Shown piece by piece: positions 1 through 8,787 of a stretch of 64,000 nucleotides of DNA. Made by a program: the position numbers and the translations under genes. This DNA is from Lewinellaceae bacterium. GTDB lineage: Bacteria > Bacteroidota > Bacteroidia > Chitinophagales > Saprospiraceae. The stretch is taken from positions 4,154,001 to 4,218,000 of the forward strand of contig JACJYL010000001.1 of assembly GCA_020636105.1 (NCBI GenBank), read 5' to 3'. Positions within the stretch are counted from its first letter, which is position 1, and each line of letters opens with the position of its first letter. The notes below the pieces were generated by a model that did no database searches, was not told the DNA's origin, and saw only the letters and a program-made list of their open reading frames with translations.

Positions 1-1257
1 AAAGGGCAGGAAATGGCCAGAATTTCCCATCGCTCCAACCTGAATTACGAATTTAAAGTCTTAGACTCTCCTGTTGTAAATGCTTTTGCTCTTCCCGGAG
101 GTTATGTTTATTTTACCCGTGGCATCCTGGCTCATTTTAATAATGAAGCCGAATTCGCCGGTGTCCTGGGGCATGAAATCGGGCACATTACAGCCCGCCA
201 CTCTGCCAAACAATACAGCAAGCAGGTCGTTGGGCAGCTGGGACTGATCGTTGGGATGGTCGTATCCGAAGAATTCGCCAAATATGCTGATGTGGCCAAT
301 ACAGGATTGGGGCTGTTATTTTTGAAATTCGGCCGTGATGCTGAAAGCCAATCCGACCAGCTCGGGGTGGAATATTCCACCAAAATCGGCTATGACGCCC
401 ATGAAATGGCTGGTTTTTTTCAGACCCTGAACAGGTTGAGCGGAGGCCCTGAAAACAGGATACCCGTTTTCACTTCCACTCACCCTGACCCTGTGGACAG
501 GCATGATAAAACGGATGCCGCAGCCACCCAATGGCAACAAAAAGATTCCCATACCCGCTATGCAGTGAACAGGAATGAGTACCTGCGCATGATCGAAGGC
601 ATTGTTTACGGAGAAGACCCCCGCCAGGGATTTGTGGAAAACAATATCTTTTATCATCCTGAGCTGAAATTTGAATTCCCTGTGCCGGGAAACTGGGCAG
701 TGCAAAATACCCCTTCGCAAGTGCAGATGGCCCCTGAAGACGGCAAGGCTCTTATGATACTCTCACTGGCTCCGGGAAATTCCCTGGGCGCCGCTGCCGA
801 CAGTACTTTGGTCCAGTTTGGGCTGACACAGATCAGTCGCAAAAACCTATCGGTCAACGGTTTTTCCGCTATTGAAATGATCGCCGATCAAACCCATGAC
901 CAGCAGCAACAACCATTGCCGCAGGAGCAACAAATCAGAACACTGACTTACCTCATTCAATACAATGGGATGATCTATAAATTTATCGGGCTTAGTCTTA
1001 AAACAGACTTTTCTGCTTATGAAAATCATTTCATGCGCACCATGAATAATTTTAAGACCCTTACCGATCAAAGTAAAATCAACAAACAACCCGAGAGGAT
1101 CCGCATCCAGACCATCACCTCCAACGGAACGCTGAAGGATGCTCTACGTGCCCTTAACCAACCCAGTGACCGACATGAAGAGCTCTCTATCCTTAACGGA
1201 ATGGAACTCACCGATCCTGTGACCAGGGGCATGCTGATCAAAACAATCGGGCAGTAG
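1..1257 (+). CDS. M48 family zinc metalloprotease, 5' end cut by window edge
   Basis: Periplasmic or membrane-associated M48 (BepA/YfgC/Ste24-like) peptidase of the envelope protein quality-control type. The reading frame is open to base 1, so the true start lies upstream; the ATG at 13 falls in the middle of the conserved region. The zinc motif HEIGH is at about residues 54-58 counted from that ATG, and the third ligand is probably the Glu of ESQSD about 55 residues later, matching the family's ExxxD pattern. The motif ALPGGYVYFTRG just before the HEXXH is typical of the family. The C-terminal 200 residues form an extra domain often found in Bacteroidota M48 proteins. No partner gene is visible to the left. 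Confidence 0.9.
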   Translation, partial: KGQEMARISHRSNLNYEFKVLDSPVVNAFALPGGYVYFTRGILAHFNNEAEFAGVLGHEIGHITARHSAKQYSKQVVGQLGLIVGMVVSEEFAKYADVANTGLGLLFLKFGRDAESQSDQLGVEYSTKIGYDAHEMAGFFQTLNRLSGGPENRIPVFTSTHPDPVDRHDKTDAAATQWQQKDSHTRYAVNRNEYLRMIEGIVYGEDPRQGFVENNIFYHPELKFEFPVPGNWAVQNTPSQVQMAPEDGKALMILSLAPGNSLGAAADSTLVQFGLTQISRKNLSVNGFSAIEMIADQTHDQQQQPLPQEQQIRTLTYLIQYNGMIYKFIGLSLKTDFSAYENHFMRTMNNFKTLTDQSKINKQPERIRIQTITSNGTLKDALRALNQPSDRHEELSILNGMELTDPVTRGMLIKTIGQ

Positions 1258-1272
1258 TAAAATGGGAAATGG

Positions 1273-1320
1273 AAAGATACTAAATACCTTTCTCAGAGAA
1301 ATAGTATTTAGTATCTTTGC
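1273..1320 (+). promoter_or_regulatory. 15-bp inverted repeat overlapping the rbfA -7 promoter motif
   Basis: AAAGATACTAAATAC (1273-1287) and its exact reverse complement (1304-1318) are separated by 16 bases. The right arm contains TATCTTTG (1312-1319), a match to the Bacteroidota -7 element TAnnTTTG, only 4 bases before the rbfA ATG. No good TTG -33 element is visible. The dyad could be an operator, or a stem ending the M48 transcript; it lacks a T-tract. Confidence 0.55.
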
Positions 1321-1323
1321 CCC

Positions 1324-1725
1324 ATGGAAAAAGAGACAAAAAGGCAAAAGCAGACAGCTGAATTGGTAAAACGCCATTTCAGTATTGTATTGCAGCAGGA
1401 AGGAAGTTACATTTACGGCATGGAACCACTCGTTACGGTCACATCGGTGAAGATGTCTCCGGATCTCGGTTTGGCAAAAATATACCTCAGCATTTACAAT
1501 ACGGAAGACAAACAGGCCGTCCTGCTTGAAATGGAAGCGGTTTCTCAAAAATTGCGGCAAAGTTTATCTCAGCGGATCAAAAAACACGTACGACGGATTC
1601 CCAATATTTCTTTTTTTATTGATGAAACAGTGGATGAGATGTATCGGGTAGACAGTCTTTTTGATAAATTGTATGAAGAGAATCAAATGGGAAACGATGA
1701 GGAGGATGAGGACGAATCAGAATAA
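1324..1725 (+). CDS. rbfA: 30S ribosome-binding factor RbfA
   Basis: RbfA binds the 30S subunit during late maturation of the 16S rRNA 5' end and supports growth in the cold. The 133-residue length fits the family (about 110-130). The N-terminal KRQKQTAELVKRHFS helix, the VTSVKMSPDLGLAKIYLSIY strand and the RRIPNISFFIDET segment with a nearby VDSLFDKL follow the KH-like fold of RbfA. The C-terminus ends in an acidic run (EEDEDESE). It is a single gene between the M48 peptidase and the convergent E1 gene. The -7 motif lies just before the ATG, so the mRNA may be leaderless or nearly so; that is an inference. Confidence 0.93.
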   Translation: MEKETKRQKQTAELVKRHFSIVLQQEGSYIYGMEPLVTVTSVKMSPDLGLAKIYLSIYNTEDKQAVLLEMEAVSQKLRQSLSQRIKKHVRRIPNISFFIDETVDEMYRVDSLFDKLYEENQMGNDEEDEDESE

Positions 1726-1785
1726 ATGATTGGATAAAACAGATCAAAAAAAAGCCTTCTATTGAATCCTTGAAATAATTAAAAT

Positions 1786-4209
1786 TTAGAACCTTTCAGG
1801 TTCTGCCTCGAGCATCATTTCCAAAATTACTTCATAAACATCATCCGGATTGGGTTTGGAATAATAATCCCCATCAGAAGCATAAGCCGGGCGATGTGCC
1901 TGGGCCGTAATGGTTCTCGGCTGAGCGTCCAGGTGAAAATATCCTTTTTGTTCCTCGAGCACATGTTGCATCATATAGGCTGCGGCCCCGCCCGGCACAT
2001 CCTCGTCCAGGAAAACGATCCGGTTGGTTTTTTTCAACGATTCAACAATGCGATGTTCAATATCAAAAGGTAATAAAGTTTGAACATCTATCAATTCTAC
2101 CGAGATATCCAGTTTTTTTAGCATTTCGATAGCTTCCTGCGCGATCCTCACGCAGGAACCGTAGGTTACGAGCGTAACATCTGTTCCCTGCTCCAGTACT
2201 TCGGGGATTCCCAGAGGCACCGTAAAAGTATCGTAATTATCAGGCAATTTTTCCTTGAGTCGGTAACCATTAAGGCATTCGATCAATATCGCCGGGTCAT
2301 CAGACTCGAGCATGGTATTGTACATGCCTGCTGCCTGTACCATATTTCTTGGGGTAAGGATATATATTCCTCTCAATCCTCCGAGCAACAAACTCATGGG
2401 TGAGCCGGAATGCCAGATTCCTTCAAGCCGGTGACCGCGTGTGCGGATGATGGCCGGAGCCATTTGTATATTATTGGTCCTGTATCGCAACGTGGCCAGG
2501 TCGTCGGAAAGAGGAGAATAAGCATAAATGAGGTAATCCAGGTATTGGATCTCAGCAATGGGGCGCAACCCCCGCATCGCCATGCCTATGGCTTGCCCGA
2601 TAATCGTCCATTCGCGAATGGACGTGTCAAAAACGCGGTGTGCTCCGAATTTTTCCTGCAACCCGGCGAAGCCCTGATTTACGCCTCCGATCACCCCTAC
2701 ATCTTCTCCAAAAGAATAAACTTCCTTTCTGTTTTGAAGGGTTTTGTCAAAAAACCTGTTGAGTACTTCATAACCGTTGAGCAGGGGAGATTCATCTGAG
2801 TACCGGGCTTCGACCACCGGAACCTTTAACGCTGACCTGTTTGTTTCACTGTAGAGGTGTGAATGATACCTACGGGCCATGCGCTCATCAACTTCCCGGA
2901 GGAATGCAACGAGTCGGTCTTTTTCATCCAGGGTCTCTTTTCTCAGCAAAAAGAGCATCTTTTTAATATTGCGCACTATTTCAACACGAACAGGATTGAT
3001 GAGTGTCTCCAGCTCATTGCGAATATCCTGCACTTCCTGCACCGGGTATTTTTCCGCGATGGAGGTGTAAATAACTTTTAAAGCTTCACGGTTTCTTTTT
3101 ATCGGTTCGTGGTAAGCTTTCCAGGCATTGTCCTTAGCTAACTTCGCTTCCTTCAGTGCTTTGTTTTCCAGGTTGAACAAAGCTTCTTCGTCAGCAATTT
3201 CATTGTTGATGATCCACTGGCGGAATTGCAAATTACAATCATATTCACGTTCCCACTCCAGCCTTTCTTTAGACTTGTATCGCTCGTGTGAGCCTGATGT
3301 AGAGTGGCCCTGGGGTTGGGTGAGTTCATCTACATGAATCAAGGCAGGGGTATGAGTTGCTCTGGAGACCCCCACGGCTTCCTGATACACTTTGCAAAGA
3401 GCAATATAATCCCATCCGTTGACCCGGTAAATTTCGATTCCGTTGGTGCCTTCTTCTTTTTGAAATCCCCTGAGAGCACGGGAAATGCTATCCTTTACCG
3501 TCTGTACGCTTCTGGGTACTGAAATCGCATAACCATCATCAAAAACGGAAACCACCAGGGGGATTTGTGTTACCCCGGCAGCGTTCATTGCTTCCCAGAA
3601 AGGTCCTTCGGAAGTACTTCCATCCCCGATATTACAAAAGCAAACCTCTTTCCCTTGATCAGAAAAGGGCGTTTGTTGCAATAAGGGACTTTCTTTGTAA
3701 ACTTTAGAAGCATAGGCCAGGCCAAAACCACGAGCCATCTGACCCGCCGTAGTGGAAATATCAGAAGAAAGATTGTATAAATTTTTATGAGGCAGCCACT
3801 CCCCCTTTTTGTCAATGAGTGGGGTAGCATGATGACCATTCATCTGCCGGCCTCCGGAAAATGGATCGTTATCTCCATCGGCATAAAGCTGGGCAAAAAT
3901 ATCTTCTATTTTGCACAGGTTAAGGGCGATTAAAAGCGTATGGCCCCGGTAATAGTCGGCGCGAAAATCTCCCTGCTCAAAAACCTTGGCCATTGCCACA
4001 TGGAGTAATTCCTTTCCATCGTCATAAACGCCGAATTTAGCCCGGCCAATAAGCACCTCTTTGCGAATAAGCAGGCTCACCTGCCTGCTGACGCAACAGG
4101 TATAATAATCCCGCAAAATCTCTTCCCGGCTGAATTTAATTTCTCTCCTTTCCTGTAAAAATGTTCTGCTCAAATTGGAAGTAATTGTAAGGAACGGGCC
4201 AATTCCCAA
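1786..4209 (-). CDS. Fused alpha/beta E1 component of a 2-oxoacid (branched-chain type) dehydrogenase
   Basis: Thiamine-diphosphate-dependent E1 that decarboxylates a 2-oxoacid and acylates the lipoyl group of E2. The alpha half (about residues 25-370) has GDGSTSEG at 195-202, the start of the ThDP motif; the usual NN before YAIS is DD here (FDDGYAIS), a variant I recall in Bacteroidota homologues. A helical linker follows, then the beta half (about 470-800), recognised by EDVGVIGGVNQGF, EIQYLDY and DEDVPGGAAAYM. The 807-residue length fits a full fusion. No E2 or E3 gene lies nearby. The start is taken as TTG at 4209 because no ATG occurs before the conserved region, so it is uncertain. Branched-chain substrate is likely but not proven. 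Confidence 0.88.
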   Translation of the reverse strand: MGIGPFLTITSNLSRTFLQERREIKFSREEILRDYYTCCVSRQVSLLIRKEVLIGRAKFGVYDDGKELLHVAMAKVFEQGDFRADYYRGHTLLIALNLCKIEDIFAQLYADGDNDPFSGGRQMNGHHATPLIDKKGEWLPHKNLYNLSSDISTTAGQMARGFGLAYASKVYKESPLLQQTPFSDQGKEVCFCNIGDGSTSEGPFWEAMNAAGVTQIPLVVSVFDDGYAISVPRSVQTVKDSISRALRGFQKEEGTNGIEIYRVNGWDYIALCKVYQEAVGVSRATHTPALIHVDELTQPQGHSTSGSHERYKSKERLEWEREYDCNLQFRQWIINNEIADEEALFNLENKALKEAKLAKDNAWKAYHEPIKRNREALKVIYTSIAEKYPVQEVQDIRNELETLINPVRVEIVRNIKKMLFLLRKETLDEKDRLVAFLREVDERMARRYHSHLYSETNRSALKVPVVEARYSDESPLLNGYEVLNRFFDKTLQNRKEVYSFGEDVGVIGGVNQGFAGLQEKFGAHRVFDTSIREWTIIGQAIGMAMRGLRPIAEIQYLDYLIYAYSPLSDDLATLRYRTNNIQMAPAIIRTRGHRLEGIWHSGSPMSLLLGGLRGIYILTPRNMVQAAGMYNTMLESDDPAILIECLNGYRLKEKLPDNYDTFTVPLGIPEVLEQGTDVTLVTYGSCVRIAQEAIEMLKKLDISVELIDVQTLLPFDIEHRIVESLKKTNRIVFLDEDVPGGAAAYMMQHVLEEQKGYFHLDAQPRTITAQAHRPAYASDGDYYSKPNPDDVYEVILEMMLEAEPERF

Positions 4210-4284
4210 ATTTAATTATTGGGCAAATATACGAAATATTTAATGCAAGAAATTTTTTACCTTGTTCTCTGAATGCGATAAAAC

Positions 4285-5601
4285 ATGCTAAAAGACACCA
4301 ATCAAATACCAACAAAGCCCAAATGGCTGCGCGTCCTGGAGCAACAGAGCTGGCAGGCAGAACTAGTCATTTCCGGGATTGCCATCTTTGGTTCCCTACA
4401 GATTCCCGCCATTCTTTTCAATACCATTGACTTCGTCCTGGTCAGTTTTTCCGATAGCAGTTTACTGTATTTTGAATATTTTTTTATTTACCTCCTGATC
4501 GGTATAAGGATACTGATTGCAGGGTTTATCATTCATTTCGTGCTAAGAGCTTTATGGGTGGGAATGTTAGGCCTCGTCTCGGTTTTTCCGCAGGGAATTG
4601 GGGATTCGACCAGTATTTATTCCTCCCATTTTCTTGAAAAATTGAAGAAGGAATTCCCCGATATTAATGCTTTTAACCAAAAACTGGACAACCTTTGCAG
4701 CCTGTTGTTATCTATTTCGGCCCTCGCCGTTTTAATTTTTTTGACCATCGCAGGCTGGGTTTTGATGGTGATCATCCTGCATAATGTGTTGTCTACATTC
4801 CTGTCTAAGGATACTGTTATCCTGATTATGGAGATTCTTGGAGCGCTGGTAGTGCTGTTGTTTTTTTTCCTTGCCTTGTTGAATACTAAAAAATTCAGAG
4901 AAACTACAATTGCAAAAAGATTCCAATATCCGCTAAGCCGTGGGTTTAATAAGGGTTTTACGCATATTTTTTACGAACCTTACCTGTATATTTTCTTAAC
5001 CCTTATCACCAATTTAAAACTCAAAGCCAATCAAAAAATAATGTTTTTCGCCGGTTTTTTTACTCTTGTCATGTTCTTTTCCATTGACCTCGGCTTTTCA
5101 AATATCAGGTATTTTGATTCCGACAATTATTTTAGATTAAACAGCAAAGACTATACTTCTTCTGCATTAAACTATGAAGACCAGTTTCGTGGAAACCGGA
5201 TAGTGAGACCTGTCATTCCATCGGAAATCATCAGAGACGATCACCTCCGGCTTTTCCTGCCTTGGTATGACAGAGAAGACAGCTTCCGGACAGTTCTTTG
5301 CGGAGAGCCTTCTCTCGGCGAGGCCATGGAAAAGGATGAAAAATGGCGCATCGAGGGATTGTTTAATAATGATTGCATGACAAAATATTATACGATTTTT
5401 ATCGATGACAAAGTCATTCCCGGGGTGATTTTTCGAAAACATTACCATGAAAATAATGAGGAGGAAGGCTCCCTGACTTACATTGCGCTTGATTCGTTAA
5501 AGAACGGGCCTCACCTCTTGAAAATAGAACGGGGATACACCAACGACAAAGGGGAAAAAGCCATTCAGTTTATCCCTTTTTTGCTGGAGAGGAAAGAATA
5601 A
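4285..5601 (+). CDS. Hypothetical multi-pass membrane protein with soluble C-terminal domain
   Basis: I do not recognise this family. The 438-residue protein has five hydrophobic stretches at roughly residues 25-50, 65-95, 135-165, 175-200 and 255-272, followed by a polar domain of about 165 residues that ends near ERGYTNDKGEKAIQFIPFLLERKE. The tail contains two Cys (in VLCGEP and NNDCMT) that could form a disulphide if exported. It starts divergently from the E1 gene and is followed by the OmpA-like gene. No catalytic motif was found. Confidence 0.7.
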   Translation: MLKDTNQIPTKPKWLRVLEQQSWQAELVISGIAIFGSLQIPAILFNTIDFVLVSFSDSSLLYFEYFFIYLLIGIRILIAGFIIHFVLRALWVGMLGLVSVFPQGIGDSTSIYSSHFLEKLKKEFPDINAFNQKLDNLCSLLLSISALAVLIFLTIAGWVLMVIILHNVLSTFLSKDTVILIMEILGALVVLLFFFLALLNTKKFRETTIAKRFQYPLSRGFNKGFTHIFYEPYLYIFLTLITNLKLKANQKIMFFAGFFTLVMFFSIDLGFSNIRYFDSDNYFRLNSKDYTSSALNYEDQFRGNRIVRPVIPSEIIRDDHLRLFLPWYDREDSFRTVLCGEPSLGEAMEKDEKWRIEGLFNNDCMTKYYTIFIDDKVIPGVIFRKHYHENNEEEGSLTYIALDSLKNGPHLLKIERGYTNDKGEKAIQFIPFLLERKE

Positions 5602-5715
5602 TCCCCGTTTCTTTTTCCGGGGAGCGCGTTACATAAATAAGCTGCTTTTCAGGCAGAAGCTTTGGTTTCACGTCCTTATCTTTGTAAAAAAAAACATACC
5701 CAAAACCGTCCTGTA

Positions 5716-7692
5716 ATGTTCAACAAAACACTATTGATCCTCTTGGTCTTTTTTTTTCCTTTCATGGCTTTCGCACAAATCGAAAAGACAGCCACTGAGA
5801 TGGCCGTCGATTATTACCAGGAGGGAGAAGCTGCCCTGTTGAACAATAACATCAAACAGGCGAAGCGTCATTTTGAGAAATCCCTCCAAATGAATCCCAA
5901 TATAGTGTCAGCTTACCGTGGTCTCGGGATTTGTTATGAAATTGAATACCGGTACGAGGAAGCCCTGGATGCCTATGAGAAAATATTGCAATCTGATTCC
6001 CTTTTTTCCAGGATTCTTTATTACCAAATGGGGGAGATTTGTTATAAACTCGGTCGCGCAAATCAGGCACTGGAATATTTTCACCAGTATGAAAAGCTTC
6101 AAAATACAGCCTTTAGTGAATTTGGTTTCAACGGAGAAAAGGAACTTGAATTTGAGCCGGAATACCTCCGGAAACTGCCGGCAAACATTAAAGCCTGCCA
6201 GATCTCTCTCGACTCTGCCAAATTTGTCAATATCACTACTGTTCTCAACCTGGGGCCTGAGATCAACACAAAAGCAATAGAGTATTTCCCTTTTCTTTCC
6301 AATGACCAAAGGCTCATCTTTTTTAACCGGAGGAAAAACGCTTTTTCGGATGAAGACCTTTATTACAGCAGGCTGATCGAAGACAACTGGACCCCCGGGA
6401 GCCCTGTCCAAAATCTGAATACCACTGGAAACGAAGGGATGCCCAGTCTGGTTCGGGACGGCCGTAAGATGTACTTTACGGCCTGTGGCCGCCAGGGTGT
6501 GTTGGGCACATGTGATATTTGGGAAGCCGAGGTCAAGGGGCATTACATTGAATCGGTGGACAAACTGAGCGGGTTTGCCAATTCCGACAAATGGGAATCC
6601 GAAGCAGCCGTAAGCTGTGATGGGCGAACCTTGTATTTCGCCAGTACCCGCGATGGGGGTTATGGCGGTACTGATCTTTGGTATAGCATAAAACAGGGCA
6701 CAGGGTTATGGTCCCGTCCCATCAATATGGGGCCGAAGATCAACACCCCCTATGACGAGGAATCCCCTTTCATTACCAACGATGGCAAAACCCTCTACTT
6801 CGCTTCTACAGGACATCCGGGCCTTGGCGAGCAGGATATTTTTGTCAGCTGGTACGATGGAAAGTCTGAAGAGTGGAGCGTTCCCATCAATATTGGCCCT
6901 CCCGTAAATTCTCCTTTCAGGGAACTCGGGTTCTTTCTCTCTGCGGACGGCAGAACCGGGTATTTTGCCAGTGATCGTCCTGGCGGATTCGGAGAAATGG
7001 ATATTTACAAATTCGAACTCAATGAGACCTTATTCAGCGATCCCATCACCTTTGTTGAAGGTTTTGTAAGAGATTCCGTGAGTAGTGAACCCATTGCCAC
7101 CACCGTAAATATCAAAGGTCGTAAACCGATCCAAACCAAAGAAGACGGCCGTTTTTTTCTTTGTGTCGGTGCGGATGAGCTACTCGACTTTGAGGTTTCC
7201 CAGAAAGATTACCTTCCCCTAAAGGCACAATTTGCCATTCCCGAATGGGATAACAGGCAATTTTATGTCGTCGATTTATTATTGCAACCGATCTCCTTTT
7301 TCCTGGATCCTGAACCTGTTCCCGACCCTGACCCTGACCCTGAACCCGAACCAACCGGGCGAAGGGAAGTCACCTATACCTGGACCATCTATTTCCAGTT
7401 TGACCAGTCGCAGCTCAATCCCAACGAGATGAACAAGGTGGTTGATTTTATCGAAGATGTTAAAAATAAGAACATTCAAAAAGTTGATATCATCGGATAT
7501 GCAGACGATATCGGTGACGAATTCTACAACCTGACGCTTTCAGAAGAACGTGCCAAAACGGTAGCCATGATTCTCATCGACAATGAAATGATCGTGGATA
7601 AGATTTACCTGGAAGGAAAAGGAGAAATCAAAGACGGCGCCCTGAAGATCAAAAACAGAAGGGTGGATCTAAAGGTGGTGGTGTGGGAATGA
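5716..7692 (+). CDS. OmpA-family outer-membrane protein with TPR, PD40 propeller and CRD (PorE-like architecture)
   Basis: Peptidoglycan-linked outer-membrane protein. A signal peptide (MFNKTLLILLVFFFPFMAFAQ) favours the ATG at 5716 over an upstream TTG at 5662. Domain order: TPR repeats (about 30-150), PD40/WD40-like propeller repeats (about 175-445, with recurring LYFASTRDGGYGGTDLW-type blades), a carboxypeptidase-regulatory-like domain (about 450-540), a Pro/Asp/Glu linker (DPDPDPEPEPT), and a C-terminal OmpA domain with FQFDQSQLNPNE and GYADDIGD. This is the domain order of PorE of the type IX secretion system, but many Bacteroidota paralogues share it and no other T9SS gene is nearby. 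TATCTTTG at 5677-5684 may be its -7 element. Confidence 0.85.
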   Translation: MFNKTLLILLVFFFPFMAFAQIEKTATEMAVDYYQEGEAALLNNNIKQAKRHFEKSLQMNPNIVSAYRGLGICYEIEYRYEEALDAYEKILQSDSLFSRILYYQMGEICYKLGRANQALEYFHQYEKLQNTAFSEFGFNGEKELEFEPEYLRKLPANIKACQISLDSAKFVNITTVLNLGPEINTKAIEYFPFLSNDQRLIFFNRRKNAFSDEDLYYSRLIEDNWTPGSPVQNLNTTGNEGMPSLVRDGRKMYFTACGRQGVLGTCDIWEAEVKGHYIESVDKLSGFANSDKWESEAAVSCDGRTLYFASTRDGGYGGTDLWYSIKQGTGLWSRPINMGPKINTPYDEESPFITNDGKTLYFASTGHPGLGEQDIFVSWYDGKSEEWSVPINIGPPVNSPFRELGFFLSADGRTGYFASDRPGGFGEMDIYKFELNETLFSDPITFVEGFVRDSVSSEPIATTVNIKGRKPIQTKEDGRFFLCVGADELLDFEVSQKDYLPLKAQFAIPEWDNRQFYVVDLLLQPISFFLDPEPVPDPDPDPEPEPTGRREVTYTWTIYFQFDQSQLNPNEMNKVVDFIEDVKNKNIQKVDIIGYADDIGDEFYNLTLSEERAKTVAMILIDNEMIVDKIYLEGKGEIKDGALKIKNRRVDLKVVVWE

Positions 7693-7711
7693 AAAAAATA
7701 ACCCATTGTCT

Positions 7712-7787
7712 GGATCAGGATGCTCAGGATTTGGGGATTTACAGGATTTTAATCGGGCCAATCCTGAAATTTTGTGAATCCTGATCC
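7712..7787. repeat. Inverted repeat built on ATCAGGAT motifs
   Basis: GGATCAGGAT (7712-7721) is mirrored by ATCCTGATCC (7778-7787), and an inner pair (CAGGATTTGG / CCAATCCTG) is nearly complementary. The dyad lies between the convergent ompA-like and lpxH genes, so it may end both transcripts. The motif style resembles dispersed intergenic repeats of this phylum. Confidence 0.6.
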
Positions 7788-7807
7788 TGGCTACATTAAA
7801 GAAATAC

Positions 7808-8563
7808 TCACCCGGTTACATCAAAATACTCAAGTTTTAGCTCTTCCCCGTCAAATACAGCATAGGAGTAATAGCTGAGCCAGTCGCCGAGATTGATATA
7901 CCTTGTTTTTCCATTTTCTAACAGGTGGTCGATAGGTAGATGGCGATGGCCAAAGACAAAATAATCCACCTCATGGGTTTTTATTTTACGGTTGCAATAG
8001 GCGATGAGCCATTCTTTATCCTCTCCCAGGAATTTATTTTCATGCATATTGGTATCCCGACTGAGGCCCGACCAAAAATTGGCGATTTTGATTCCGAAAT
8101 TGGGATGAAGGCGAGCGAAAAGCCATTGGCAAACAGGATTGGCAAATATTTTTTTGATCATCTTATATCCATGATCCCCAGGACCGAGGCCGTCGCCGTG
8201 ACCCAGAAAAAAGGTTTTTCCCTGAATTTTTCGGATAATGGGCTTGCGGTAGGTGGGAATATCCAGTTCATCTTCAAAATACCTGAACATCCACATATCA
8301 TGGTTGCCCGTGAAAAAATAGATTGGAATGCCTTCATCACGCAATTCTGCCAATTTGCCGAGCAGGCGCAAATGCCCCTTCGGCACCACCGTTTTGTATT
8401 CAAACCAAAAATCAAATACGTCTCCCAACAGGTAAATGGCCTCCGCATCCTGACGGATTTGCTCCAGCCATTGTATAAGCTGCCTTTCTCTTTCCTTACT
8501 TGTAAATTTTGCATCAGACCCCAAATGAAAATCCGAGGCGAAATAAGTTTTCTTTTTCGTCAC
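7808..8563 (-). CDS. lpxH: UDP-2,3-diacylglucosamine diphosphatase LpxH
   Basis: Calcineurin-like metallophosphoesterase that hydrolyses UDP-2,3-diacylglucosamine to lipid X in lipid A synthesis, at the cytoplasmic face of the inner membrane. Metal-binding motifs appear in order: DFHLGSD near residue 11, GDVFDFW near 47, GNHD near 81, GHGDG near 120 and GHRHLP near 205. The spacing and the 251-residue length fit Bacteroidota LpxH. The gene stands alone and converges on the OmpA-like gene. Starts with ATG (MTKKKTYFASDF). Confidence 0.88.
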   Translation of the reverse strand: MTKKKTYFASDFHLGSDAKFTSKERERQLIQWLEQIRQDAEAIYLLGDVFDFWFEYKTVVPKGHLRLLGKLAELRDEGIPIYFFTGNHDMWMFRYFEDELDIPTYRKPIIRKIQGKTFFLGHGDGLGPGDHGYKMIKKIFANPVCQWLFARLHPNFGIKIANFWSGLSRDTNMHENKFLGEDKEWLIAYCNRKIKTHEVDYFVFGHRHLPIDHLLENGKTRYINLGDWLSYYSYAVFDGEELKLEYFDVTG

Positions 8564-8625
8564 GTGCTTGTTGGTTACATTGATTTTCCAGGAAAAAAAT
8601 CCTGCCTGTTCTGTTTTATTAGGTT

Positions 8626-8647
8626 TAAAGCATAAATTTATGCTTTA
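8626..8647. promoter_or_regulatory. Perfect 22-bp palindrome between lpxH and the SDR gene
   Basis: TAAAGCATAAA followed directly by its reverse complement TTTATGCTTTA. It lies 63-84 bases upstream of the lpxH start and about 140 bases upstream of the SDR start, in a divergent intergenic region, so it could be a shared operator. No regulator can be assigned. Confidence 0.45.
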
Positions 8648-8787
8648 CCGTGCACAAAATGATGATTTTTGCTTCCATTTTTGCTGTGTACCATATAAAC
8701 AGTCGCAAAGGTCACCTCTTTGTTGAACAGCCTGATTTATGCGATTTCATGTACTATAAAATTTAGAAACGAATAAAATAATTGCCC

